The notes: generated from the letters alone by a model not told the origin. A DNA stretch of 64,000 nt from Metaphire vulgaris (GCA_018105865.1 CM030862.1:1882601-1946600); one strand, 5' to 3'. Positions 1 through 11,802 are shown, counted from the first letter of the stretch. Program-made: numbers and translations.

Positions 1-302
1 TGGTGGTGGTGGTGGTGGTGGTGGTGGTGGCAGCAGCAGCAGTGGTGGTGGTGGTGGTGGTGGTGGCAGTGGTGGTGGTGGTGGTGGTGGTGGTGGTGGT
101 GGCAGTGGTGGTGGTGGTGCAGGTGGTGGCAGTGGTGGTGGTGGTGGTGGTGGTGGTGGTGGTGGTGGTGGTGGTGGCAGTGGTGGTGGTGGTGGTGGTG
201 GTGGTGGTGGTGGTGCAGGTGGTGGTGGTGGTGGTGGTGGTGGTAGGTGGTGGTGGTGGCAGTAGTAGTAGTGGTGGTGGTGGTGGTGGTAGTAGTAGTA
301 GC

Positions 303-343
<41 letters not shown>

Positions 344-345
344 AA
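1..345. repeat. (GGT)n then (AGT)n compound microsatellite
   Basis: The window opens inside a TGG/GGT triplet array with scattered CAG and GCA interruptions, which changes to AGT triplets from about 262 and ends near 345. Translations give only poly-Val, poly-Gly or poly-Ser, so this is not coding. The left border lies outside the window. Confidence 0.97.
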
Positions 346-1441
346 ATTCTGCAAAACAAACATCTTTACAAAGGGGGACATTACAGGCAATACAATAGAA
401 AGATGTTTCTTTTGCACCCCCCGATTTTGTTTTCCTGTTTTGCCGAGTGCACATCCTACAGGTCTTTTTCCGCCCGTCAGTTTTACCCAAAAAATGTCCC
501 ACTTCATTCCCAGGCAAGAGTGGCAGGGAGGACTGTGATGATTGCCTGCGGTGCACATTGGTCGCATATCCTGCTCTCAAAGCACGTACGACTTCACGCT
601 GGAAGTCTAGAGGTGCCTGACACTGTCTCAGCCTCACAGTCTCGGTGTCATCTGGACTAAAAGGAGAATGCTTCCACAGCAAGAACGCATTCATCAACGC
701 CACTTAAACACCGACACCGGCTTTATCCGGCCGACCCCATTAAACCCGAGACCGGCTTTACCCGGCCTTGAACCAGTGCCTTACTTCCTAATGGCTTATC
801 TCGCTCAATATAATATCTATGTATTATCACCAGCCGTTGTTGTAGAAAATACAACAATACAATGGTGAGTGGTGACGATGAAGAGGGCTGTATGATAGGC
901 GGGAGCTTCATTAGAAGACCGATGGGACAAACAGGAACAGTTTATGACTTAATTTAATTAACTGTGATGCTGGAAAAAGAATTCTTATCGACACCACCTG
1001 AATATTTATCTACTTCTTAAAATCAGCTTCTATGGGAGAGGAGATAAGGAAGCGATGTAGCATTCGTTTTAAGATACTTAGTAATGACAATTTAGGTTTA
1101 AAAATTTATGTAAAAAACAAATCTTTATTCCGACACTTTCGGACACTTTTGGACAATTTTTCTGACGAATTTCGGTCAACAGTTTAATGATCTGATCATG
1201 ATCATGCCTCTATACTCGGTCGCTTTCGGCCGCAAACGAAACTCGGAAAACGCATGATATTTCTAAAGACGCCCATAAAATTAAGTAGGAAGATATTTGT
1301 GGAGACTTCTATACGCATTGCTTTACCCACACTCCAGGTCATTTTTATGGGGGATTGCAGGCCCTGGTGGGGAGAATTGACTTGGCTGGAGGGAAGGGAC
1401 ACAGTTCAATGCAGAAATGTGTGTCAATGGTGGGATTTTTG
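346..1441. other. unique sequence, no gene seen
   Basis: No supported exon. A short direct repeat containing ACCGGCTTTA and CCGGCC occurs twice between about 715 and 770. Open frames here are short and not protein-like. Confidence 0.6.
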
Positions 1442-1466
1442 GGTTGTTGTTGTTGTTGTTGTTGTG
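1442..1466. repeat. (TTG)n microsatellite
   Basis: About eight TTG/GTT triplets in a row within otherwise ordinary sequence. Confidence 0.9.
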
Positions 1467-1609
1467 GTTTTAGGGTGAATCTCCCTCTAGGCCTGGATAA
1501 AACACTGCTTCTACAAAATGGTGGGCGAGAATGAATAGGCGCGGGTTACTTGCGAAAGAGGGGAGGGAGAGAGCTAGCTAGGTAGATAGATAGGTAGATA
1601 GGCAGGGAT

Positions 1610-1632
1610 AGAGAGAGAGTGAAAGAGAGAGT

Positions 1633-1725
<93 letters not shown>

Positions 1726-1726
1726 G

Positions 1727-1778
<52 letters not shown>
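1610..1778. repeat. (GA)n microsatellite
   Basis: A long GA dinucleotide run with a few interruptions (GTGAAAG, GGAAAG), preceded by GATA-like and GGTAGATA units from 1577. Confidence 0.97.
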
Positions 1779-1781
<3 letters not shown>

Positions 1782-2135
1782 CGAGACAAAGATAGAGAGA
1801 CCAGAAGAAGACGAGATTGAAGGAGGATTTATGATCATGATCAGTCATTCGGTATGATCTTCCCGGTCATTCCGAATGATCTGGATTTCTTACGAACGCA
1901 TGCCTAAGCGGCGTCAACAGGATTGTCACTAACGGCATGCTCGTCCAAAGGTCACAGTTTGTCTTAGAGGGAGGACAAGAGAGTCCGGGGGGGGGGTGGA
2001 GTGGGGGGCAGCAGCCTTGTACGCAGACGACTTTAATTCATCATTTTGTCCATCCAGTTCTGACAGTTTTCCGTTTTTTCCCGCAACTGCCGGAAAGAGA
2101 GAAAACAATTTTTCTCTATTATCGCCCGCCTGTCG

Positions 2136-2442
2136 TCATCCATCTTGCGCGCCGCAGAGCCACGGGCGCGCCGGCGCGCCTCGCGCCCCCGCGCGCTGAG
2201 CCGGGGAAGCATTTATCAGGAAGCCTTGAGAAGAAGAAGGAGAAGGAGACGAAGAAGTAGAAGGAGGAGAAGGAGGAGAAGAAGACGTAGAGGTCCCCTT
2301 GGCTTCGTTGAGCATTTGCATTCCGTTGGCCGACTGTACCAAGGTCTTGCCCCGAGCCTCGCCCGGATCGCCGGCCCCGGCGAAATCGTCTCGATGGGGG
2401 ATGGTAGGGGTGGGGGTGGAGAGGGGAAGAATGGGGACGCCC
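2136..2442 (-). CDS. candidate terminal exon, Ser/Pro-rich tail (partial)
   Basis: On the minus strand a CTCCACAG acceptor at 2443-2450 is followed by an open frame of about 101 residues to a stop at 2136. The frame begins GVPILPLSTPTP, runs through GEARGKTLVQSANGMQML, then a Ser/Pro stretch made by an imperfect GAA/GGA repeat, and ends with a Pro/Arg/Gly-rich tail. It is more GC-rich than its surroundings and the first 55 residues look like real protein. One base remains before the first full codon, so an upstream exon ending in phase 2 is required. I do not recognise a family. It could be the end of an unrelated minus-strand gene, or a chance frame in a GC island: the acceptor has only a weak pyrimidine tract and no upstream partner was found. 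Confidence 0.3.
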
Positions 2443-2449
2443 CTGTGGA

Positions 2450-3325
2450 GACCGGACTTATGATGGAACGAGTCAAATCTGACGGTACCGTGGCTTCACA
2501 CCGATCGCAGAAAATTAATACGCGGGTAGCTATATACGCGAAAGCGTTACGCTTTTGGCGCCGCTGTTATTACGTATAACCCAGTCGAAATAATTAGTTC
2601 TTGTTTTTTTGCTTTCTCTTTTTCTCTCTACCACCGCTAGGTTTATCAATTCTGGGTCATTCTTCTGATAGATTGCGTGCATCGTTTTTTTTAAATCTGT
2701 GTTTTTTTGGAAGTGGCATTTTGATTTAGTCTGCTCTGTCTTCCAGCTTTTGGCCATTGCCTTAATAATTAATTTCCAGCGTTGGGGGAATTCCTTCAAT
2801 TTCGAACTCAGATTCAGAGCAATTATTCGATGCCGCGAATGTCTGTTCTATTCGAGAATCGTCGATTCACTGAAACTGCTCAGTGGCGTCATTTTATACT
2901 TGTCTTGGAGGCGAGATAATTTTTGGCAAATTTTGGCAATTTTTGGCATTTTGGGGCTAATTTTTGGGCAATTTTTTGGTATTTTGGGGGCTAATTTTTG
3001 CAAATTTGTAAATTTTTGATATTGTTGGTAAATTGTTGGCAATTTTTACGATTTTTTGCACATTTCACATTTATTTATTTATTTAAAACATTATACTTTT
3101 TTTCTTCATTTCCCTGGGGCACGCCCCCTGCCCCCTCAAATGACGCTTCTGAAACTTCTTATCGCCGAAATGACGCAGGAAAAATCCTACCTTAATGCAA
3201 TTTAAGATAAATTTAAATTGAAGGATACATTGGATTGAATAGTTGAGCGATCAACTTATCAAAAATATTTATCCTACATCACGCAGCTGTTTAGAAGAAC
3301 AACATATTATATTCTGGCCGTCTCT
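2450..3325. other. AT-rich non-coding stretch with TTTTGGCAA-type repeats
   Basis: No gene. From about 2922 to 3058 the strand is built from variants of TTTTTGGCAATTTTTGG and GGGGCTAATTTTTG, a degenerate short tandem repeat. Confidence 0.6.
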
Positions 3326-3326
3326 A

Positions 3327-3329
<3 letters not shown>

Positions 3330-3391
<62 letters not shown>
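3330..3391. repeat. (TA)n microsatellite
   Basis: Pure TA run of about 62 bp, followed directly by GTTCCGCC. Confidence 0.98.
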
Positions 3392-3394
<3 letters not shown>

Positions 3395-3519
3395 CCGCCA
3401 TTACTGTTTTTATTATCTTATTATTTGTAGCATCAATTTTATGACCGTTTGTAGTCCAGATGGCCACCAGATCTTGATCCATTTTGAAATCGAACTATAT
3501 ATCTCGTCCTACGCTATGA

Positions 3520-3592
3520 TACACTTTATCATTTATGTATCATTACGATGCACTTTATCATTTATGTATCATTACGATACACTTTGTCATAA
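3520..3592. repeat. 30-bp tandem duplication
   Basis: ACACTTTATCATTTATGTAT followed by CATTACGATG occurs twice in a row, with a third partial copy ending CACTTTGTCAT. Confidence 0.85.
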
Positions 3593-4182
3593 CCGAGGAT
3601 ACTTCGGTGCTGTATAGTCCGGGCTCTACTGAGAGAAATCATCTGCAATTGGTATATTATAATCTGACGGAGACCGTAATATTTCCTGGAAGGGCTCTGC
3701 CAGCCCCCATCCCCCCACCCACCCACCATCCCGGCGTGACATCAGCTGGCCAGGGGAGTGGATTGGGGTCGACGGGTATCATTGACAAAACATCTATTCA
3801 ACGAACGGTCGTATATGATATAATCTACGGACAACGCGCACAGATTCATGCGCGACCGGTCGTTTAAGCACTCCTGGATTGATTGAGACCAGCGCCCGAT
3901 GGTCGTTCTAAATCATTATGCACGTCACGCATCAAGGACGATATCAGATGACGATAAAATAGTAAAAATAGATACCCGTTATCGTCGTTTTGTCGCAAGA
4001 AACTATCTTTGTGACATTGCGTGAAGACGGTAGCACACTAATTCGAGACCAATATCGCTAAAGATTCCGGCGGCTAAATTGCAAATTTACTTCTTCTTCT
4101 TTGGAAGAAGTAAAACTATGATTATGAAGATTGAAGTCCCAACAACTCTAGGAGAGGGGTATAGCATTTAAGGCAGTGCGAG

Positions 4183-4183
4183 G

Positions 4184-4243
<60 letters not shown>

Positions 4244-4389
4244 GTGAAGATTGAATTTATTATGTCTAAGGAGGGGTTGAATTTAAGGCAACAACATTAT
4301 TATTATTATTATTATTATTATTAGCATTTATTATTATTATTATATTATTATTATTATTATTATTATTATGTGAAGGTTGATTATTTTTA

Positions 4390-4456
<67 letters not shown>
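4183..4456. repeat. three (ATT)n blocks in a local tandem duplication
   Basis: ATT blocks at about 4183-4242, 4295-4366 and 4388-4456 are separated by related spacers (TATGTGAAGATTGAATTTAT and TATGTGAAGGTTGATTATTT; AAGGCAGTGCGAGGC and AAGGCAACAAC). The spacer similarity shows that a unit of ATT block plus flank was duplicated, not just triplets added. Confidence 0.9.
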
Positions 4457-4812
4457 GGTAAGCGCGTTTCGAAGACAGAACAAACTGTGTCTTCAAATCT
4501 TATTTTTCAAAAGTGTACCCACCCAAAAATATGTTTAAACTCTAGCGATGACCCTCTTTGCTTGCCAGACGTTTTAGAACGTCAAAGAAACAAAGAAGTA
4601 CAAAACATTTGGGGGGGAGGCGATAAATGATAGGCCTCTATAATAGTATATACCCCCTTCACTAATTATTGGGTTGGACCCCCGCCCCGCAGTTCCCCCG
4701 TGATCTAAGCCCTTGCAAATAGTCTTGTAGGGTAAACAGGCCTCTTCGGGTTAAAGATTGGTTTAGTTGCAAGGCCGTGTATAATTACTGAGTCTATTTA
4801 GCACGTACAGTC

Positions 4813-5504
4813 CTATAGACTGAAATCTGTGACCGTTGCGTGGATGACATTCGGTTCTCCGTTGTAACGGTCGTAAATCGTGTTCGTCCTATGCGAGGCC
4901 ATTAACTGGTCCATTATCTGGTCCTCGGTCGCCATGTCGACCTCCTCCTTCTCCTTCCACTCCTTCAGCGCCCTGCCGGCCATCTGGCGGACGCAGAGGC
5001 ACCTGACGGAGTGCACCACCAGCGTGTAGACGGCGTTGCCGGCCAGCAGCGAAGCGGCCACGGCCAGCCACAGTCGCGCCCGTTCGACGTCGCGCCGGAT
5101 CTCGGCGTCCATCGTCTCGACGAGCAGGCGCAGCTCGAAGACGGTGATCAGGTCGGTCTCGTGAAAGCGCGTCTCGTTCCGCCGCGAGTAGTCGCACATC
5201 GACGGGTCGATGGCGATGCCGAAGTAGTCGGCCTCGGCGAAGATCTCGCGTCGGCAGTCGACGAGCCGCGGGAAGAACCGCCGGTGCGGTCCCGACTTCC
5301 ACCCGTCGCCCCGCGGACCGGGGAACGTCTGCCGGTAGAGACGGAACACCGATTCGCCGGCGAACGAGAAGTTCGCGTAGTAGAACGTCTCGCGGTGGCT
5401 GAAGCAGACGATCGAGTGGAACGCGTGGCACAGCGCCTGCTCGGCGCCGATGTAGTTCAGGCTGCCCATCAGGTACCCGTAGGCGACCAACCACCGCAGC
5501 AGGT

Positions 5505-5540
<36 letters not shown>

Positions 5541-5843
5541 GTCGATACCGAGAGATCTCGGCGTTGAGCCACCCGAGCAGCGCGTCGACGATGTCCGTGT
5601 AGAACTGGACTTCGTCCCAGAGCTGACCGGTCGGTTTGACGCCGGTGCGGTGGTTTGCGAGAACGGCGGCGAAGAGGCGCGGGGATCGGAAGGTCTGGCC
5701 GTAGTCGGCCATCTGGTCGGCGGACCACGACTGCTGGAGGTCCTCGAGGGACTGGTCGCTGGCGAAGCGCGCTTCCGTCAGACTTACCCAGAGGGCGGTC
5801 TGGGATTCGACGCTCCGGGCGGTCATGTAGATCACAGTCAGTT
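4813..5843 (-). CDS. exon of a NIT-domain-like membrane receptor (3' terminal, partial)
   Basis: GC-rich exon giving about 342 residues. A TTCGTAG acceptor behind a pyrimidine-rich stretch puts the exon start at 5843, so the GTG at 5835 is not a start codon. Counting from there, residues 1-245 resemble the helical NIT (nitrate/nitrite-sensing) domain of bacterial sensors and invertebrate receptor guanylate cyclases: RSVESQTALWVS, then FAAVLANHRTGV, DEVQFYTDIVDALLGWL, and LVAYGYLMGSLNYIGAEQAL. Residues 254-278 form a membrane helix (LWLAVAASLLAGNAVYTLVV), followed by a charged cytosolic stretch (KEWKEKEEVD) and a stop about 60 residues later. A glycine run (residues 100-109, from a GGC triplet repeat) interrupts the loop between the two helical halves. 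No donor is visible before the stop, so no cyclase or kinase-like domain follows. The family call rests on pattern memory, not a search. Confidence 0.68.
5511..5540 (-). repeat. (GCC)n inside coding sequence
   Basis: Ten glycine codons from a near-pure GCC/GGC run within the NIT-like exon, at the junction between its two helical halves. The length is a multiple of three and the frame stays open, so it is tolerated in the protein and is likely length-variable. Confidence 0.9.
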
Positions 5844-5905
5844 CTACGAACGCACAAGGACAATAATAAAGAAGTAATAATAGCGTAAATGAATAAAAAT
5901 ATTTA

Positions 5906-6208
<303 letters not shown>

Positions 6209-6973
6209 TGATGATGATGATGATGATGATGATGATGACACGGTCTCAAGAATTGGCTATTGGTTATTAAGTTCTTTAATCAACTTTTATCGACGCGTAG
6301 GGGAAAAGGACTAACAGTACAACCCTTTCCACGTCGATAAACTGACAGGTCCATAACTTTGATAATAATAATTAATTCGCCGCATCTCTCAGGCATTCAG
6401 TTGTCGAGAAGATGTGACTTCCAAGACCCGCCACACAGCATCTCACCGACCGACTCTCTTCCATATATTTACCCCTTTTTCTTGCAAGCAAAAACCCCCA
6501 CCCCTCTAACTAAAAGCGGCTCGAGCAGATGGCAGAGTTTTCCCGGACTCACGTCATGACTACTGGCTACGCCTGTTGATCTGGTCTGTACCAAGGCAAT
6601 TAAATACCAAAGGCAGGCCAGGAACCCTTCTTTTGCATACAGGTCAAGTAGGCGTGGCTATCCACTGGTTGATTGGAGCGACTGACTACTGAAAATCGTA
6701 TCTAAAAATGTAAATGACCACTTTTTATAACAATTTTTTTCTTAAGCCGTTTCGAAATACCAACCATCTTCCTGTATGAATGTGGTATAGTTGATTTGGT
6801 AAAAGTTTAGATTAGAAAACATCAACTATAAGCATTACAACAACCAAGCAAAAGCAAGAGAATGTTCAAATCTACCAAATCTATCAAACCTATCTAGGAA
6901 TGTTTTAGTTTGTTTATTGAATCAGTGTTTATTCTAGCCACCTTGACATTGGGGGATTTTGAAATGTTTGGGG
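6209..6973. other. non-coding; (GAT)n and a stray hAT right end
   Basis: (GAT)n at 6209-6238. ACTGGCTACGCCTGTTG at about 6562-6579 looks like a decayed right end of the CAGTGGCGTAGCC family without an identifiable partner. No exon seen. Confidence 0.5.
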
Positions 6974-7122
6974 CAGTGGCGGCTCCACCGGGGTCAGGGC
7001 CCGTGCCCCTAATGAGAGCCTGGCCCCCAGTCCCCCCCAGTTGGGACCCTATACTTAATGCTACATACATTAAACAACAAATGGTTGGCCCCCAATTAGA
7101 TCGTCGTCCTAGACCGCCACTG
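6974..7122. mobile_element. short hAT-like MITE (149 bp)
   Basis: Left end CAGTGGCGGCTCCACCGG, right end AGACCGCCACTG. Flanks GTTTGGGG and TTGGGGGG are only a partial 8-bp match. Confidence 0.65.
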
Positions 7123-7149
7123 TTGGGGGGACAGGTCTAAGATCAAAAC

Positions 7150-7686
7150 CTTGACAAGCAAAAAGGTTATCTTCCTTTTCAAGTGGGCTGGCAAGCAAAA
7201 ACGGTCATCCTTCCATCCTCCCTAATATTTCGACCCTGCCAACCGTCACCGACCGACCGAACCGGCGGAAAACTTGGGGGATTCCTTGGTTCACTGTTGA
7301 ATAAAGTAATTAATTTGAAATATGTAAGCCGGGGGACGCCAAAATTAGTTGGCGGGCGACAGAGTATCAATTATCCTCCCAATGCTTTGCGCTAATGCGA
7401 CCGGTCGATGTTGATGCCAAAATGACGCAAAATACGTTCACTCATTTCGGATGACCTTTTGCTTGCCAGCAGGCATTTGGAGGGGGAAAATAGAAAAATA
7501 TCAGGATGACTTTTTTGCTTGTCAAGAAAGACGCCGGTCTGAAAAGACGACCCTAACATCTTAACGTATTTCATGGGCGATCTAAAGTCCCCACCATGAT
7601 ATGCAATTCCCCATAATGGACGATATTTCTGAAACTTCAAAGTTATTCTTCCCACTCCCAATGTTGACGCCAGGTTTACGCCACTG
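7150..7686. mobile_element. degenerate CAGTGGCG-family material
   Basis: Four copies of the GACAAGCAAAAAGG word, two on each strand (7152, 7189, about 7450 and 7505), and a right end CAGGTTTACGCCACTG finishing at 7686. The left end is not clear, so this may be two overlapping elements. Confidence 0.5.
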
Positions 7687-8618
7687 TATGCAAGTAACAG
7701 TTAGATGGTATTAAACAGACAAATATATTTAGAGAGTAGTAAAGAAATGACAGCACCGTTTAATCACGTTTTACACAGTGTGGCATCTGTCTGAAATCGA
7801 TGCAATGAAACGATGCTGTGATCGTCTGATCGGTCTTCCACGTGTTCTTACAATTTGCAACGGCACAATTTTGTGGCATTTTATCATATACACTTAGCCT
7901 GACTGTCTAAGTACTGTCAATATACTATTACTAACTATCAACAAATATATGTATTCCTTTAATATTACAACGACTGGCTGTATTCCTTTAACATTGCAAC
8001 AGGCTGGCTGGCTGTTCCGAATCAACCACTGACGTCATAATGGGCGGGGTTTGAGATAATGAGGCAGCAGTACATCGAAGTTGACCAGCCTCTTAGTATT
8101 AAACAGTCTTGGGTCTGTACTGTATGTCTCTCCCTAATTAGCGACGGAAATCTCAAAAACTCCACGACCACTTAGCCGGTTGGGAGAACAGACCCAACCC
8201 CACCCCACCCCCACCCCCACCCCTACAGCCGCTCCTGGGCCGCTGTCGTCCGTAGCCGGTGAAACTATCGTCGTTCGACAGACACGCAGTGTTCGATCAT
8301 CACCCGTCGCTATCTTGTCTTCCAACGGCCGACCGACCGACCGACCGGACTTGGTTCGTGTGTGTGATCCGGCGCCAAATTAGACGTTCTTAGGCACAGC
8401 CGACCGGTCGAGCGGTCGAGGCCGCTAATAGGTGGTCGGCCCGGGCAGTAAATAATATTGGAAAGACGCCCGGAAGGAAAAGAATCAATTCAGTCGTAGT
8501 TTCTTTCTTTTCCGAAACTCCCTCTTTCCATTCGATGCTGGATAAACAGCATCGGATGGAGAGAGAGAAACAGCCGCACATTCGACAGTCTATTTGAAAG
8601 GCATACTGACAGACTTAT
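7687..8618. other. unique sequence, no gene seen
   Basis: Contains a 25-bp imperfect direct repeat (TGTATTCCTTTAATATTACAA and TGTATTCCTTTAACATTGCAA, near 7950-8000) and a GC-rich part at 8160-8460 with (CCCCAC)n and (CCGA)n. Frames there are translations of those repeats. Confidence 0.55.
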
Positions 8619-8620
8619 AC

Positions 8621-8676
<56 letters not shown>
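8619..8676. repeat. (AAT)n microsatellite
   Basis: About 19 AAT triplets without interruption. Confidence 0.97.
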
Positions 8677-8677
<1 letters not shown>

Positions 8678-8706
8678 CTGGATTATAAGAGGTTTAGAAT
8701 TTCTCC

Positions 8707-8828
8707 TAGAAATGTTGGAATTGGAATAGAGGAATGGAACAGAGGAATGTAGAAATGTTGGAATAGAGGAATGTAGAGGAATAGAATGGAACAGAGGAAT
8801 GTAGAAATGTTGGAATAGAGGAATGTAG
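8707..8828. repeat. GGAATAGAGGAATGTAGA minisatellite
   Basis: Interleaved units GGAATAGAGGAATGTAG and AAATGTTGGAATAGAGG repeat about five times, directly upstream of the hAT-like element at 8838. Confidence 0.85.
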
Positions 8829-8837
8829 GGACGTATC

Positions 8838-9048
8838 CAGTGGCGCCGCCTGGGTTCCGGAATAGGGGAGGGGGATAAATCGACACTTTCAGGTAAACAG
8901 TCTCCGACGATGACATTCACATATTCTCTTTGATCATGCCGTCTTCTAACATCACCCCCCAACAAATTTCGACGGTTTTGCCCAAGTCCCACGACTGAAT
9001 AGGAACCCCCACCCCACCCATCCCCTACCCTCCGTGGCTACACCAATG
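8838..9048 (+). mobile_element. hAT-like MITE (211 bp), ATCGACATTTTCAG subfamily
   Basis: Left CAGTGGCGCCGCCTGG, then TTCCGGAATAGGGG and ATCGACACTTTCAG; right GTGGCTACACCAATG. Flanks GACGTATC and GTCCCATC match at 5 of 8. The same internal words occur at 12491, 27481 and 59254. Confidence 0.7.
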
Positions 9049-9517
9049 GTCCCATCGCATCAGACGCAGTATCGCTCAAACCCACCAGACGAACGAACGA
9101 ATCTGACTGGAATCGGTGCGATTGTCCTCCGACAATCCAGTTTCCAAGCGACCGGAATTAGACGAAGTCTCGTAAGAATTCAACTTTCGGCGGCCGCTGG
9201 CTTCGAAGTTGTCGCACTGTCAACCGACCGCGTGCCCTAGACGGAAGATGCCTTCTGTCCGCTGGGCATACGACGACGGACTAGGGCCGCCCATGGCAAT
9301 AAGCATACCGTCGTAGCCGGCGGCGTCTCGCTATCAACCGTCTTGCAGAAGACGCCATGGAAGCCAGCACGAAGAGATTTCAACGCGTACTTTCGCATCT
9401 CTAAGTGTTCGCTCTGTCGAGATGTGTTTGTATTTTCGACCGGTTTTTTTAGCGTAAAAGGTCTGGACGACGGATTGGAACAATGGTCTCAAATACAACT
9501 CAACCGATAGACATTAT
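9049..9517. other. unique sequence, moderately GC-rich, no gene seen
   Basis: An open frame of 68 residues from 9034 starts inside the preceding element and has no family resemblance or splice logic. I see nothing else. Confidence 0.5.
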
Positions 9518-10950
9518 AATATGTATATATAACACTGGTTTACATCAATTTTATTGTCTAAGTTTTCTCAACCGATTTAGGACAATTTCGATGTCCTAAA
9601 TTCAAATATAACATTGGTTTTGCTCAATCAGGTCAACTTTTTTATATATCGCTACATGATGATTTTTCATATATGCATGTATTTTCTATCTATGTCATGC
9701 AGATTTCATTATAATGAAATGGTCAAGAAACAGTTTGTTGCCTGCAAAGTAAGACCTATTCTTGAGTAAGTTTGGTGCCCTGATTCCAAAAATGTTATCC
9801 GTTTTGCCCAATCAGCTCTAATTTTTTAGATACGGGGCTTAGTCGTTCTTGTATTTTGGTTCTACTAATAATGCGTTAAATGCAGAATCCTTAATCAATT
9901 CAAATTCTATCAGTGAACAGTAAATATCTTCAAAGCAACAACTATTACATATTTAAATACAACTATATTAATTACTGATTTAGTTGTCAATCACTTTGTC
10001 ACACTAGAAATAAGAACACAATGGCATTCAAGCACTTAACATGCAATTGTATTTCTAAGATGAAGATCTGTTGATGCTCCTTTGTCCACAATTACCTCAA
10101 AACAGTTTTCATGAATCGTGCTTATCTAATTAAATAATATAATTGATTATACTGCGCATATTTCATTCATTTCTTCGGGAAATGTAAGAGCTTTAATGTT
10201 ATTAACAAAGACCTTTAGATGAGAGCAATCAAAAGCTACATAAAGCAAATATATACATTTATCATGCACTTCTAATGTAAGATATAAGGCCATATAAAAA
10301 AAACTAGAGCTGATAGGGAAAATCTGATGCCATATTTGGAATCAGCACCCTAAATATATCAAGAAACAGGTCTTACTTCAAGGGAAACAAGGCAACACAA
10401 TTTTTTATTGTTACCCTGTGAGATAGGCAATTATCACGCACTTACAGTCTAGCATATATGGCCAAATCTCAAAAACTAGAGCTGACAGAGAAAATCTGAT
10501 GCCATATTTGGAATCAGCACCCTAGGTATACTAAGAAACAAGCCTTACTTCTAGGGAAACAAGGCAACACAAATTTTTGTTTTTGCCCTGTGATATAGGC
10601 AATTATCACACACTTCCAGTCTAAAATATATGGCCGAAAATCAAAAACTAGAGCTGATAGAAAAAAATCTGGTGCCAAATTTGGAATCAGTACCCTATAT
10701 ATACCCAAAAATAAGTACAACTTCTGAGACAACAGACAAAATAAATTTTTTGTGGCGTTGCCTTCTAATGTTACAAAATGCAATCGATTTAGTTATAAGA
10801 CTAGATTTTTAAAAATCAAATTATCAAAAAACCTGACCTGATCCAAAGAAACCAGTGTCATTTTCAATTTCAGCAGTACCAAATTGTCATAAATCAGTTG
10901 AAAAACTCAGACAATTTTCAAAAAAAATTTTTTTAAACCTGTGTAATTAT
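9518..10950. mobile_element. 1.4-kb fold-back element with internal 172-bp tandem repeats
   Basis: The left arm (about 9518-9845) contains TTGTCTAAGTTTTCTCAACC, CTCAATCAGGTCAACTTTTT and GGTGCCCTGATTCC in this order. The right arm (about 10640-10950) carries the same words reverse-complemented and in reverse order. The arms have diverged (roughly 75-80% by eye). No transposase frame is present. It could be a non-autonomous DNA transposon or an inverted duplication. Confidence 0.75.
10210..10738. repeat. 172-bp tandem repeat, three copies
   Basis: CTAGAGCTGA recurs at 10304, 10476 and 10648, exactly 172 bp apart. Each is followed by GATGCCATATTTGGAATCAG or a close variant and by GGGAAACAAGGCAACACAA in the first two copies. 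A single inverted relative lies at 9735-9845 in the other arm of the fold-back. Confidence 0.93.
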
Positions 10951-10959
10951 ATCTGCGTG

Positions 10960-10961
<2 letters not shown>

Positions 10962-11012
<51 letters not shown>
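10962..11012. repeat. (TA)n microsatellite
   Basis: TA run of about 50 bp next to the right arm of the fold-back element. Confidence 0.97.
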
Positions 11013-11016
<4 letters not shown>

Positions 11017-11070
11017 TAGGCCTATATATATGCGACAAGCTGCTGGTCTCGACGGTTCCTGGGGACTTTG

Positions 11071-11153
11071 AGCTGATGATGATGATGTTGATGATGTTGT
11101 TGTTGTTGTTGTTGTTGATGATGATGATGATGATGATGATGATAATGAAGATG
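11071..11153. repeat. (GAT)n/(GTT)n compound microsatellite
   Basis: GAT triplets, then about six GTT triplets, then GAT triplets again. Confidence 0.92.
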
Positions 11154-11414
11154 CATAGGTATATTCTAATTATTTAGTAAAATGCACACTTATTGTCGTA
11201 TACAGTAGAAATCCGTTAACACGCACTTCATGGGACCTTAAAAGACTTCTGTCTTAACCCCGAAACTCCGAAGAATCAAAATACGATGGCCAAGGCCTAA
11301 ATGCTGACAGAGAGAGGATCCAGAATTTTATCCAGGTCCGTGTTGGTCAGGGATTCGATTGAACATCTTCATCTCAGATAACGGAGCAAGGCACGAACAA
11401 AGCACGCAGATCAG

Positions 11415-11802
11415 TACATTACAGAGTGTAAATTACAGAGTGTACATTACAGAGTGTAAATTACAGAGTGTACATTACAGAGTGTACATTACAGAGTGTA
11501 CATTACAGAGTGTAAATTACAGAGTGTACATTACAGAGTGTACATTACAGAGTGTACATTACAGAGTGTACATTACAGAGTGTAAATTACAGAGTGTACA
11601 TTACAGAGTGTACATTACAGAGTGTACATTACAGAGTGTACATTACAGAGTGTACATTACAGAGTGTACATTACAGAGTGTACATTACAGAGTGTACATT
11701 ACAGAGTGTACATTACAGAGTGTACATTACAGAGTGTACATTACAGAGTGTACATTACAGAGTGTACATTACAGAGTGTACATTACAGAGTGTACATTAC
11801 AG
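11415..11802. repeat. 14-bp minisatellite, about 28 units
   Basis: Unit ACAGAGTGTAMATT with M = C in most units and A in four near the left side (after the 1st, 3rd, 7th and 12th units). Because 14 is not a multiple of three, all three frames on this strand give the same repeated peptide register (ITECTLQSVHYRVY), explaining several overlapping open frames. Not a gene. Confidence 0.98.

Noticed and set aside
6974..7122. Claiming a clear duplication for this MITE
   Set aside because: The flanks are G-rich and match only partly; the likeness may be due to base composition.
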